64,000 nucleotides of DNA from Flavihumibacter petaseus NBRC 106054. Its GTDB lineage: Bacteria > Bacteroidota > Bacteroidia > Chitinophagales > Chitinophagaceae. The translations under genes and the position numbers were made by a program. Shown piece by piece: positions 7,400-16,028 of the stretch (positions are counted from its first letter, which is position 1; the number at the start of each line of letters is the position of its first letter). The notes under the pieces are model-generated. The model did no database searches, was not told the origin of the DNA, and saw nothing but the letters and a program-made list of their open reading frames with translations. The stretch lies in contig NZ_BBWV01000007.1 of the NCBI RefSeq assembly GCF_000974785.1, forward strand, positions 24,874 through 88,873. The letters run 5' to 3'.

Positions 7400-10012
7400 T
7401 TATTCAATAGACTGCGGCTGCTCATCTGCACCCTCAGTGTTTCCACCTGTAGTGCCTTCCGTTGATTCCTCACCAGCCGCGCTGCCCTGCAATCCCTCTT
7501 CAATTTCCGGGCCTTCACCTGCCAGTTCTTCCTCAACCTCCCGGATTGTAGTCAGTGAAGCGATAGCATCCTTTTCCTGGAGATTGATCAGTTTAACACC
7601 CTGTGTAGCTCTTCCGGCTTCACGGATATCGCTGATAGCGGTTCGGATAGTAAGTCCGCTTTTGCAGGAAATCATCAGATCCTGTTTTTCAGTAACATCC
7701 AGAATGCCTACCAGCGGACCGGTCTTGTCGGTAATATTGATTGTCTTAACACCTTTGCCGCCCCGGTTGGTAACTCTGTATTCGTCGATTGGCGTACGTT
7801 TACCAAATCCTTTCTCACTGACAACCAATACTGTTTTATCGGCTTCGTCAGTCTTGACACATATCATGCCAATTACTTCGTCGCTGGTTTCATCTACTTC
7901 AATTGCAGTTACACCAATGGCGCCTCTGCCGGTTGGCCGGACTTTACCCTCAGGGAAGCGGATCGCACGACCGCTTTTAACTGCCATCATGATTTCACAA
8001 TCACCGTCTGTAAGGCGGGCATCCAACAACTGATCACCTTCCACAATGGTAATCGCGTTTACACCGGTCTGTCTCGGTCGGCTGAAATCCGCCAGTTCTG
8101 TTTTCTTAATTATTCCCTGCTTCGTACAAAGTATAATATAGTGCTTTTCCACGAATTCCCTGTCCTCCAGTTTCGGAATGTCAATTACCGCGCGCACCTT
8201 GTCGTCAGATGGCAATTGCATCAGGTTCTGGATCGCACGTCCCTTACTGTTCTTTTCACCTTCCGGAATTTCATGCACTTTGAGCCAGTAACAACGCCCT
8301 TTTTCTGTAAAGAATAACAATGTATGGTGCGTTGAAGCGACGAAAATATGTTCAATAAAGTCCTCGTCGCGGGTCTTGCTGCCAATAGCTCCACGGCCAC
8401 CGCGACGCTGCTGGCGGTATTCTGTTGCTGATGTCCGCTTGATATATCCCAGATGTGAAACAGTGATGACAACATCTTCTTCAGGAATGAAATCAAGAAT
8501 ATTCATTTCGTCAGCGAGATAGGTGATCTCAGACTTCCTCGGCGTTGCGAATTTCTCCTTAACCTCTGCAAGTTCCTTCTTGATCAGGTCATAGCGGAGT
8601 CCTTCGTTGGACAGCAATTCTTCCAGGTGTGCAATGAGCTTCATCAGATTATCGTACTCCTCCCTGATTTTATCCCGCTCCATGCCTGTCAGACGCTGCA
8701 ACCTCAACTCGAGTATTGCTTTTGCCTGGATCTCATCAAGGCCCCATCCAGCATTAACCAGGTTATCCTTGGCAATTTCCGGAGTTGCAGAACTCCTGAT
8801 CATTGCGATCACCTCATCAAGGTGGTCCAGTGCAATCAAATATCCTTTAAGCAAATGCGCACGTTTCTGCGCTTCCTTCAATTCAAATTTAGTCCGCCGA
8901 ACTACCACCTCATGACGAAAATCTACAAACTCATAAATGAGTTCACGAAGATTAAGCGTCTTTGGCCGCCCCTTGACCAGCGCCACGTTGTTGATACCAA
9001 ACGACGTCTGCAGTTCGGTAAACTTGTACAGCTGGTTCATGACGATATTGGCAACCGCGTCGCGTTTTAGATCAATTACGATCCTGGTGCCTTCCTTCTG
9101 GTTGGACTCGTTATTGACATGCGCAATTCCTTCAATGGTTTTAGCAATGACGAGTTGACCGATCTTGTCGCACAAGGTATCCCGGTTAACCTGGTACGGT
9201 ACCTCTGTAATGATGATCTGCTCGCGGCCACTGGGTTTTGTGTCTATGTGCATTTTTCCGCGGAGTACTACCCGGCCATGCCCTGTAGCAAGTCCCTGTC
9301 TTACACCATCCATTCCGTAAATGATCCCTCCCGTCGGAAAATCAGGTGCCTTCACATACTTCATCAGCTCTTCCACCGTAATTTCCCGGTTGTCTATAAA
9401 GGCAATACATCCGTCTATGACTTCTCCCAGATTATGGGGGAGCATATTGGTCGCCATACCGACTGCAATTCCGGTAGATCCGTTTACCAGAAGTTGTGGA
9501 ATACGGGTGGGAAGAACAGTAGGTTCTTCCAGGGAATCGTCGAAATTGAGTTGAAAGTCAACGGTATCCTTTTCGATATCCTCCAGCATCGCCTCTGCGA
9601 ACTTCTGTAAACGCACTTCGGTATAACGCATGGCTGCCGGACCATCCCCATCCTGGCTGCCGAAGTTACCCTGACCATCTATCATGGTATGACGCATGCT
9701 CCAGTCCTGGGCCATCCTGACCATTGTGAAGTAAACCGAGGCATCTCCGTGGGGGTGATACTTACCTAGAACCTCACCAACCACCCTGGCAGATTTCTTA
9801 TATGGCTTGCCAGAGGTAATCCCGAGGTCATTCATCGCATAAAGTACCCGGCGATGAACGGGCTTTAGTCCATCCCGGACGTCGGGTAAAGCACGACCTA
9901 CTATTACCGACATGGAATAGTCGATATAGGCCGTCTTCATTTGTTCTTCAATATTGATGAGAATAGTCCTGTTGGAGTCGTTGGTTTCCAGTGGCGTCAG
10001 ATTTTCTTCCAT
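7400..10012 (-). CDS. gyrA: DNA gyrase subunit A
   Basis: Type II topoisomerase subunit that cuts and rejoins DNA during negative supercoiling, working with GyrB. 870 aa. Seen: the N-terminal breakage domain with catalytic Tyr130 (AAMRYTEVRL), the helix-4 region HPHGDASVYFTMVRMAQDW (86-104), and the C-terminal pinwheel with the gyrase-defining GyrA box QQRRGGRGAIGSK, which separates it from ParC. The tail is acidic and Gly/Glu-rich. Odd: the residues aligned with E. coli Ser83 and Asp87 are Ala91 and Phe95. A promoter with both -33 and -7 elements is visible upstream. Confidence 0.97.
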   Translation of the reverse strand: MEENLTPLETNDSNRTILINIEEQMKTAYIDYSMSVIVGRALPDVRDGLKPVHRRVLYAMNDLGITSGKPYKKSARVVGEVLGKYHPHGDASVYFTMVRMAQDWSMRHTMIDGQGNFGSQDGDGPAAMRYTEVRLQKFAEAMLEDIEKDTVDFQLNFDDSLEEPTVLPTRIPQLLVNGSTGIAVGMATNMLPHNLGEVIDGCIAFIDNREITVEELMKYVKAPDFPTGGIIYGMDGVRQGLATGHGRVVLRGKMHIDTKPSGREQIIITEVPYQVNRDTLCDKIGQLVIAKTIEGIAHVNNESNQKEGTRIVIDLKRDAVANIVMNQLYKFTELQTSFGINNVALVKGRPKTLNLRELIYEFVDFRHEVVVRRTKFELKEAQKRAHLLKGYLIALDHLDEVIAMIRSSATPEIAKDNLVNAGWGLDEIQAKAILELRLQRLTGMERDKIREEYDNLMKLIAHLEELLSNEGLRYDLIKKELAEVKEKFATPRKSEITYLADEMNILDFIPEEDVVITVSHLGYIKRTSATEYRQQRRGGRGAIGSKTRDEDFIEHIFVASTHHTLLFFTEKGRCYWLKVHEIPEGEKNSKGRAIQNLMQLPSDDKVRAVIDIPKLEDREFVEKHYIILCTKQGIIKKTELADFSRPRQTGVNAITIVEGDQLLDARLTDGDCEIMMAVKSGRAIRFPEGKVRPTGRGAIGVTAIEVDETSDEVIGMICVKTDEADKTVLVVSEKGFGKRTPIDEYRVTNRGGKGVKTINITDKTGPLVGILDVTEKQDLMISCKSGLTIRTAISDIREAGRATQGVKLINLQEKDAIASLTTIREVEEELAGEGPEIEEGLQGSAAGEESTEGTTGGNTEGADEQPQSIE

Positions 10013-10051
10013 GCTTTATTTGTTAATCTTCCACGGTTTTCGGAAAGTGGG

Positions 10052-10085
10052 CAAATCTACCGTTTTTGGGCTTTAAAACCGCAAA
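10052..10085 (-). promoter_or_regulatory. gyrA promoter
   Basis: Minus-strand -7 box TAGATTTG (10059 to 10052) with a TTTG -33 element at 10085 to 10082, separated by 22 bp, within the range known for Bacteroidota sigma-A promoters. The -7 box ends 39 bp before the gyrA ATG. Confidence 0.6.
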
Positions 10086-10200
10086 AAAACGGTCAATTTT
10101 GGCCCAATTTTTCCACCCTATTCAGTTGATTTTTCGGTATTTTTAGTGCCCGGATATCCGGATGGCTTGCCGGATTGTTTCATTGCAAAACTGGACGGAA

Positions 10201-11127
10201 ATGCAGCAGTATCGGTTACTCAGGAACAACAAGGAATCTGGCCCATTTTCCTGGCAGGATTTGGTTGATATACCCCTCAGGGCGTATGACCTTGTATGGG
10301 TGGAAGGAAAGAGTATTTCCTGGAAATACCCCAGTGAGTTGGATGAACTCAGGCCTTTTGCGCCACCCGCTCCGGACGATCTATATGTTCAGTTCCATAC
10401 TCCATCGCAAACTCCGGGCTCGAACGTCAGCACCACTACGCAATCCGGGGAGAAAAAGCTACATAAAAAATATGTGTCCGTAATATTACCCGCCGGCCGC
10501 CTTGAACGACCCGCAATCAATGAAGAGATTCCTCCCGTCAACCAGCTCCTGGTAGAAAATACAATCGCATATACGCCAACGTATACACCCCGGCAATATC
10601 ATCGGTATTACATAGCCGGAGCATTACTGATCCTGCTTGCAGGCGGAATCTATTTTGGTACCCGGGGAAGGGAAAAAAACAATCTTCCTGTTATAGCATC
10701 TGAAGCCAGCACGGCAAGCACGGCACTTACATCATTATCTGTCCCGGTGTCCGGAAACACTGTAAATACGGTATCCGGAAATACCGGAGTCACCAGCAGT
10801 ACGCTTCGTCCTATACATGCCAGCCCGCTGGAGTTTGCCGCCCTTAAACGACACCTGGATGTGCTGAGCAGCAAGTACTCAGTTGGTGTTTTCGGGGGAA
10901 TATCCAATCTTGAAATAACGGTGATGAATACCGGAAAATCCGCATTCCGGAATATAGTGGTGGCAGTTGACTACCTGAAAAAGGATAAGACAATTTACCA
11001 TACCGAAAAATTAACTATCTCCTATCTGGCTGCTGGAAGTACCAGAAAAATTAACCCTCCCCCTTCGGCCGGTGGTATTGCGTTTCAAACAAGAATTGTT
11101 GAAATTGATGGCCTTACATCAAGGTAA
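10201..11127 (+). CDS. unknown single-pass membrane protein with GYF-2-like N-terminal domain
   Basis: 308-aa protein. Residues 1-55 (YRLLRNNKESGPFSWQDL ... VWVEGKSISWKYP) resemble the GYF_2/DUF4339 domain, a small fold that binds peptides and often precedes membrane segments. A proline/threonine-rich linker follows, then one transmembrane helix (YIAGALLILLAGGIYFG, about residues 135-155), a Ser/Thr-rich linker, and a C-terminal beta-rich domain of about 90 aa (LEITVMNTGKSAFRNIVVAV ...) of the kind found in extracytoplasmic FxLYD-like modules. The ATG at 10201 is preferred to 10162 since homology begins at MQQYRLL. It diverges from gyrA. No function can be assigned. Confidence 0.65.
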   Translation: MQQYRLLRNNKESGPFSWQDLVDIPLRAYDLVWVEGKSISWKYPSELDELRPFAPPAPDDLYVQFHTPSQTPGSNVSTTTQSGEKKLHKKYVSVILPAGRLERPAINEEIPPVNQLLVENTIAYTPTYTPRQYHRYYIAGALLILLAGGIYFGTRGREKNNLPVIASEASTASTALTSLSVPVSGNTVNTVSGNTGVTSSTLRPIHASPLEFAALKRHLDVLSSKYSVGVFGGISNLEITVMNTGKSAFRNIVVAVDYLKKDKTIYHTEKLTISYLAAGSTRKINPPPSAGGIAFQTRIVEIDGLTSR

Positions 11128-11218
11128 TTTTTCCACCATGAACAGATTTGGCATGGTGATTGGGTTGATTTTTGCATATGTCCGTACCCGTTAGCAAAAA
11201 CTAATGGGGGAATTTTTT

Positions 11219-11536
11219 ATGACGAAATCAGCATGGGTACTATTGGGTACTGTTACCGCCGTATTTTTCCTGGAAGCATCCAAGAAAAGGGCGGTTTGTA
11301 CTATTCAGGGGGAGATTCACCCTGTAAAAGCTTTAAGGAAAGTATGGCTTATCCAGAACGGTGATACTGTGCCGGCGAACAATCTGGGCAGCCGTTTCAA
11401 AATCGCAGTAAAGCCTGGTGAATACAGCGTATGGATCGATGCCATCGCACCCTACCAGGATCACCTGGTGGAGGGAATCCGGCTTCTGGATGAACAAACT
11501 GATGATCTGGGCGGGATTGAATTAATCCAAAATTGA
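11219..11536 (+). CDS. small exported protein with carboxypeptidase-regulatory-like fold
   Basis: 105-aa protein with a short hydrophobic N-terminus (MTKSAWVLLGTVTAVFFLEA), probably an export signal or anchor. The rest reads like a CarboxypepD_reg/Cna-B-type beta-sandwich: TIQGEIHPVKALRKVWLIQNGDT, then FKIAVKPGEYSVWIDAIAPY. Such modules are usually surface or periplasmic add-ons. The start at 11219 has GGGGGAA 7 bp upstream; the in-frame ATG at 11204 lies before that site. The stop abuts that of the convergent gene (TGATCA shared between both stops). Function unknown. Confidence 0.6.
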   Translation: MTKSAWVLLGTVTAVFFLEASKKRAVCTIQGEIHPVKALRKVWLIQNGDTVPANNLGSRFKIAVKPGEYSVWIDAIAPYQDHLVEGIRLLDEQTDDLGGIELIQN

Positions 11537-12841
11537 TCAACCGGCAACGTCCAGCTCCTTTTCAGCAATAACCACATAATCCATATCACGGAAAATGAGG
11601 CGGTACTTGCCAGGTAACAGGTAGAGCCAGTAATAACCGTCTTCGTCAGTTACATATGTCTGATCGGCAGGAATAAGGATAGGAAGCGGTTTTTGTATTG
11701 TCTCATTGTTATAATAGGCCTGTACGAGAAATAGTGTTTTTTCAGTCGGCCGGACAGAAACACTTTTCCTTTTTCCATTGAGATCAAGCCAGGATGGTCT
11801 CCGGTGAGACCAGACCGTCGGCGGCAGGATTACCTGCAGATCATACTGATCGTTTTCCAATAAACTATAAGGAGCTTTATCCCTGAAAGCTATCGAAGGC
11901 TGTGAAATGGAATTCTTTTTTGACCAGACTGTGAAGAAATAACGGCCATACTCAAAAGCACTTCCTTCACAAACTTCTGTCAGGTCAATGGTTAACGGAT
12001 CAATTCCACTGAAGCGTTTGAAAAATACTGCCATCGGCGTATAGCTGTTGCCAATCTTCTTTTCACTGATGTGACCACCTCCTGCAATAAGTATGCATTT
12101 TGCAGCGCTGTCATGTTTGTATAAATTAGCCAGTGTCGCCGCTTGCATGGCATCCCGCCCCGAACCATCCTGACGTTCAGAAAGACTATCTTCATAGGCG
12201 ACTATCCTGAAGCCTAACTGTAGTGCTTTACGCATTATTTCTCCTGCAACCGGTTCAGCCGCAAAATATCCATTGAACATGTCCACCGAAGTAACATTTC
12301 TGTTCTTCCTGCTGTTCAACCATTCTAAAGCGAGATAGCGAAAGCCCTGATTATAGAGATCATCCAGAAGCGAATAAATGAAAGCGCGTTGCTGTGAATA
12401 TGCCGGCGAAGCATTCAGCATTACCATGCGTTCATGCTTTGTTCTTTCGGTAATTACATCTTTTGCTGAATGAAGGGTTACAGCTTTCAATGTATCCACA
12501 AACCGATCTACCTCTTTATAGGCAGGAACGGGTAAAGAATCATAATAATCAGAAGCCAGCTGAATTGCTGTTTTATGATCGCCGGCTAAACAGAATTCAT
12601 TTGCGGGAACCTGATAATTGACCAGGGCATTCTTTTTTCCAGGCTGAAAGTTTAATACATTACGGTAGACGGGCCCCAGGTAGTTTAATCCCCTCATATC
12701 ATACAAGGGAGTTTTGCCGGCTGCGGAATCTTTCCATCCTTTTTGTAACAGATACGATTTTAATCCTGACAGCGGACCTGACCATTGTGCACTAAGTGAC
12801 AAGGTGCAACAGGTCAACAGAATGGAGACGTAAAATTTCAT
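11537..12841 (-). CDS. secreted protein with EreA/ChaN-like N-terminal domain, function unknown
   Basis: 434 aa with a signal peptide (MKFYVSILLTCCTLSLSAQ). Residues about 135-300 resemble the erythromycin-esterase/ChaN/TIKI superfamily: FIYSLLDDLYNQGFRYLALE, VAGEIMRKALQLGFRIVAYE, and AAKCILIAGGGHISEK. The position where that superfamily carries a Glu/His motif reads MLNASPAYSQQR, lacking both residues, so enzymatic activity is doubtful. The last 70 aa look like a beta-sandwich (VTDEDGYYWLYLLPGKYRLI). The start at 12841 is chosen for the signal peptide. It lies 46 bp downstream of the Sir2 gene. Fold assignment is inference. Confidence 0.6.
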   Translation of the reverse strand: MKFYVSILLTCCTLSLSAQWSGPLSGLKSYLLQKGWKDSAAGKTPLYDMRGLNYLGPVYRNVLNFQPGKKNALVNYQVPANEFCLAGDHKTAIQLASDYYDSLPVPAYKEVDRFVDTLKAVTLHSAKDVITERTKHERMVMLNASPAYSQQRAFIYSLLDDLYNQGFRYLALEWLNSRKNRNVTSVDMFNGYFAAEPVAGEIMRKALQLGFRIVAYEDSLSERQDGSGRDAMQAATLANLYKHDSAAKCILIAGGGHISEKKIGNSYTPMAVFFKRFSGIDPLTIDLTEVCEGSAFEYGRYFFTVWSKKNSISQPSIAFRDKAPYSLLENDQYDLQVILPPTVWSHRRPSWLDLNGKRKSVSVRPTEKTLFLVQAYYNNETIQKPLPILIPADQTYVTDEDGYYWLYLLPGKYRLIFRDMDYVVIAEKELDVAG

Positions 12842-12887
12842 GTTGCAAATTGAGCAGAAAGCCGGATATGATCCTGTTAGAAAAAGT

Positions 12888-13577
12888 CTAAAATAAGTCT
12901 GCCAGAAGCAACTCCTTAAGCTTCGCAACACCTTCCGTAGCCGGGGCTTCAATTGACCTGACGCCCGGCCGGCTGATCAATGGCAGTTTCCGGTCTACCA
13001 CATAAACAGTTACATCCGGCTGTACATAGTCCACAAGCCCCGCTGCCGGGTAAACCACCAGCGAAGTTCCCACCACTACAAAAATATCCGCAGCCCTGAC
13101 GATTTCAGCTGCTTCAATAATCAGCGGCACCGGTTCTTCAAACCAAACAATATCCGGACGCCATACACCACCATCTGGCGCAAGGTCGCCGGGTAACATG
13201 TCACCGGTGATACGGTCTTTTAACCAGCCATCCCGATCGCTTTTCCTGCCAAAAATTTCACCATGCAGGTGCAGAACGCTGGAAGAACCGCCACGTTCAT
13301 GCAAATCATCGATATTCTGGGTAATGATCTGCACCTCAAAGAACTCTTCCAGTGCAGCAAGACCAATATGCGCCGCATTCGGCGATGCACCCAGCACGTT
13401 CCGACGTCTTTCATTATAAAAAGAAAGTACCAGTTCAGGATTCTTTCCCCAGGCCCGCGGCGTTGCTACATCTTCTATTGCATATCCTTCCCACAACCCG
13501 TCGCTATCCCGGAAAGTCTTCAGACCACTTTCGGCGCTGATTCCTGCACCAGTCAAAACAACCAGTCTTTTTTTCAT
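12888..13577 (-). CDS. Sir2 family NAD-dependent protein deacylase, zinc-site cysteines absent
   Basis: Sirtuin of 229 aa, removing acyl groups from lysines at the cost of NAD+. Seen: NAD-binding GAGISAESG (10-18) and FRDSDGLWE, the QNIDDLHE motif, catalytic His in LHLHGE, and GTSLVVYPAA. The usual zinc-binding Cys pairs after the HGE motif are missing; the whole protein contains no cysteine. ATG at 13577 gives the family-typical start MKKRLVVLTGAGISAESG; an ATG at 13586 adds three residues. It begins 11 bp after the stop of the EVE gene and is probably co-transcribed. Confidence 0.88.
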   Translation of the reverse strand: MKKRLVVLTGAGISAESGLKTFRDSDGLWEGYAIEDVATPRAWGKNPELVLSFYNERRRNVLGASPNAAHIGLAALEEFFEVQIITQNIDDLHERGGSSSVLHLHGEIFGRKSDRDGWLKDRITGDMLPGDLAPDGGVWRPDIVWFEEPVPLIIEAAEIVRAADIFVVVGTSLVVYPAAGLVDYVQPDVTVYVVDRKLPLISRPGVRSIEAPATEGVAKLKELLLADLF

Positions 13578-13588
13578 TCCTCCCATGA

Positions 13589-14002
13589 TCAGCTTTTTTC
13601 TCCTGCCAGGGAAAGCACCTTCTTCCATTCACTTTCTGTAACAGGTTGCACACTAAGTCTGCCCAATCGCACCAATGCCATTTCGGCTAATGATTTCTCC
13701 CCTTTTATTGTAGCCAGTGAAACCGGCTGTTTTAATTTCCTCACAGGTTTAAGGTCAACCACCACCCACGCTTCTTCGGTCGTTGTCGGATCCTGGTAAA
13801 ACTCTTTAGCAACTTCTGCTATGCCTACGATTTCAGTCCCTTCATTGCTGTGATAATACAACACCTGATCGCCTTTTTTCATGCTTTTGAGGTTGTTCCT
13901 CGCTGCATAATTCCTTACTCCCTCCCACATTGTTTTCTTGTCTTTTACCAACTGATCCCAACTATAAACACCTGGTTCTGATTTAACCAACCAATAAGCC
14001 AT
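13589..14002 (-). CDS. EVE domain-containing protein
   Basis: 137 aa, a complete EVE domain (PUA-like fold related to YTH and human THYN1), believed to bind modified bases in DNA or RNA. Seen: the opening MAYWLVKSEPGVYSWDQL, the WEGVRNYAARNN segment, and KKGDQVLYYHSN, all family hallmarks. It stands 84 bp after the LutA-like gene and 11 bp before Sir2. A near-consensus -7 (TAAATTTC) lies just upstream. Physiological role in bacteria is unsettled. Confidence 0.9.
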   Translation of the reverse strand: MAYWLVKSEPGVYSWDQLVKDKKTMWEGVRNYAARNNLKSMKKGDQVLYYHSNEGTEIVGIAEVAKEFYQDPTTTEEAWVVVDLKPVRKLKQPVSLATIKGEKSLAEMALVRLGRLSVQPVTESEWKKVLSLAGEKS

Positions 14003-14086
14003 ACACGAAATTTAATACTGTAAATTAACCAACTGCCGGGAATCCGGACACCGTTATTTGACCCGATAACAGAATTATCATGTTCT

Positions 14087-14809
14087 TTACCAGCCACTTG
14101 CCAGCACGTCTGCAAGATGCATGGTTTTCAGGGGGACACCCTTCTGACGGATATATCCTTCCAGGTGCATCAGGCAGGAAAGATCGGTAGAAACAATTAC
14201 TTCGGCCCCTGTTTGTAAAGCATGCTGAACTTTCTGATCAGCCATCGCGATCGAGATGGCTTCATATTTAATGGCAAAGGTGCCGCCAAAGCCACAACAG
14301 GTTTCCACATCGGCCATTTCGATCAGTTCCAGACCGCGCACCTGTTCCAGTAATTTCCTTGGTTCCGATTTGATCCTGCACTCACGCAACGCAGCGCAGG
14401 AGTCGTGATAGGTTGCTTTAACAGGAAGGCTGGCTCCGGTATCTGTCACCTTCAATACATTTACCAGGAATTCCGAGAATTCATAGCTCCGCGACCTGAG
14501 ATCCTTTACATCATTATGCAATGAAGAATTGTCGAATATTTTTGGATAGTAGTTCCTTACAAAACCAATACAGGAAGCACTGGGAGCAACAACGAGATTG
14601 TCTGAGCCCCTGTTCTCCTTCACAAACTTTTCGCACACAGCTTTGCTTTCATCCCAAAACCCGGCATTGAAAGCAGGCTGACCACAACAGGTTTGCTCCG
14701 GATCATAGTCCACCGAACAACCAAACTTTTCCAGGACGCGCACCATATTCATCGCTGTTTTGGGAAACAGCTGATCAACAAAACAAGGTATAAAAAGCTG
14801 GACTTGCAT
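14087..14809 (-). CDS. (Fe-S)-binding protein, LutA/YkgE-like (CCG domain)
   Basis: 240 aa with two cysteine-rich CCG domains: EQTCCGQPAFNAG (39-51) and ETCCGFGGTF near residue 187, which in this family bind an iron-sulfur centre. Closest known group is LutA/YkgE, one subunit of the LutABC lactate oxidase. Its partners LutB and LutC are not adjacent, so here it may serve another dehydrogenase or have its partners elsewhere. The start overlaps the ribH stop by one base (TAATG), showing translational coupling. Confidence 0.85.
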   Translation of the reverse strand: MQVQLFIPCFVDQLFPKTAMNMVRVLEKFGCSVDYDPEQTCCGQPAFNAGFWDESKAVCEKFVKENRGSDNLVVAPSASCIGFVRNYYPKIFDNSSLHNDVKDLRSRSYEFSEFLVNVLKVTDTGASLPVKATYHDSCAALRECRIKSEPRKLLEQVRGLELIEMADVETCCGFGGTFAIKYEAISIAMADQKVQHALQTGAEVIVSTDLSCLMHLEGYIRQKGVPLKTMHLADVLASGW

Positions 14810-15309
14810 TATCGTTTGAGTTGCTGCTGCAGGGAGATCATTTTAATCGCGGTGATGGCTGCCTCCTCCCCTTTATGCCCATGTATACCGCCTATCCGTT
14901 CGTGCGCCTGCTGTTCAGTATTCACTGTCAGTATGCCGAATATGACCGGCACAGGCATCTGAATATTCAATTGGGTAATGCCGTAAGTTACCGATTGGCA
15001 GACATAGTCGAAATGCGGTGTATCTCCTTTGATAACACAACCGAGAGCTATGTAGGCCAACGGCCGGATGTCCCTGTATTTTCTGGATTCCCAGCAGTTT
15101 TTTATTCCGAAAGGAATTTCGACGGCTCCGGGCACCACCAGTGTCTCTATATTGCTGATGCCCTGTGCCTCAAATACCCTTCGGCACCCAGCCTCCAATT
15201 CATCCACAATTGCAGCATTCCACTCCGTTTTCACAATAACAACACAGGCATCCGGTGGAAGGATGCCTGTTGCTAAATGTTGTAATTGCGTGTTACCCTG
15301 ACTGGCCAT
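14809..15309 (-). CDS. ribH: 6,7-dimethyl-8-ribityllumazine synthase
   Basis: Penultimate enzyme of riboflavin synthesis, joining 5-amino-6-ribitylaminouracil with 3,4-dihydroxy-2-butanone 4-phosphate. 166 aa, normal length. Seen: TEWNAAIVDELEAGC substrate loop, VPGAVEIPFGIK, GCVIKGDTPHFDYVC with the catalytic His, and PVIFGILTVNTEQQA. No other rib genes are near. It sits 17 bp after the TPR gene and overlaps the LutA-like gene by one base. Confidence 0.95.
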   Translation of the reverse strand: MASQGNTQLQHLATGILPPDACVVIVKTEWNAAIVDELEAGCRRVFEAQGISNIETLVVPGAVEIPFGIKNCWESRKYRDIRPLAYIALGCVIKGDTPHFDYVCQSVTYGITQLNIQMPVPVIFGILTVNTEQQAHERIGGIHGHKGEEAAITAIKMISLQQQLKR

Positions 15310-15326
15310 TTGTTACAACAGTTCAA

Positions 15327-16007
15327 TTATTTCACCTCTCCCAAACGAGCGAGATATTTATCAACTTCAAATCCCCTTTCACTACGCGGAAACTTGTCTT
15401 TGATGAGTTTGTAAGCATCAATGGCTTCTTTCTTTTTGCCAAGGCTCTCATAGAGATAACCCGCGCGGAAATAGTATTCCGGAGAATTGAATTCATCCTT
15501 GTCAAACAGGTTTCCGGCTTCGAGGTAAAGCTTTGCAGCCTCTTCTTTTTTACCCTGTTCTGCCAATGCATCTGCCAAAAGGCTTTTTGCACGGGCATTG
15601 ATCTGGGTTGCATCTGTTTTAAACTCTTTCAGGTGCTTTTCCGCATTTTTGAAATCACCCAGTTTCAGGTAGCATGAACCGGCATAAAACCGGGCCAGGT
15701 TAGCTGCTGGTGTGCCGCTGTATTTGTCAATGATCTTGATGAAGCCGGGATTCAATGCGTCACCGTTCAATGCCAGCTGCAAAGAATCCATCCGAAAATA
15801 ATTCTCTGCACGGAACAGGGCCTCATTTGATTTCTGCGTCTTTGGTCCTGAGATAAAATATTTATAACCTGCAATACCACCAGCGATAAGAAGTACCGCC
15901 ACCAGGCCGAAAACAATATTTTTACTGTTTTGTTGCCAGAAGCCGGTGACCTTTTCTACCACTTCGTTGTCGTTGCTTTCTACGGGAATGTTCTTGGTTT
16001 CAGACAT
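15327..16007 (-). CDS. membrane-anchored TPR protein
   Basis: 226 aa. A cytoplasmic N-terminus of about 30 residues, one transmembrane helix (NIVFGLVAVLLIAGGIAG, about 31-48), then a soluble TPR region (ALFRAENYF, ARFYAGSCYLKLGDFKNAEK, ARAKSLLADALAEQGKKEEA). The layout is that of YfgM/ancillary SecYEG-type TPR proteins, which help periplasmic chaperone traffic; assignment to that role is inference. It follows pdhA by 21 bp and precedes ribH by 17 bp, so these form an operon. Confidence 0.85.
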   Translation of the reverse strand: MSETKNIPVESNDNEVVEKVTGFWQQNSKNIVFGLVAVLLIAGGIAGYKYFISGPKTQKSNEALFRAENYFRMDSLQLALNGDALNPGFIKIIDKYSGTPAANLARFYAGSCYLKLGDFKNAEKHLKEFKTDATQINARAKSLLADALAEQGKKEEAAKLYLEAGNLFDKDEFNSPEYYFRAGYLYESLGKKKEAIDAYKLIKDKFPRSERGFEVDKYLARLGEVK

Positions 16008-16028
16008 GATCGTTAAATAGGGATTTTA

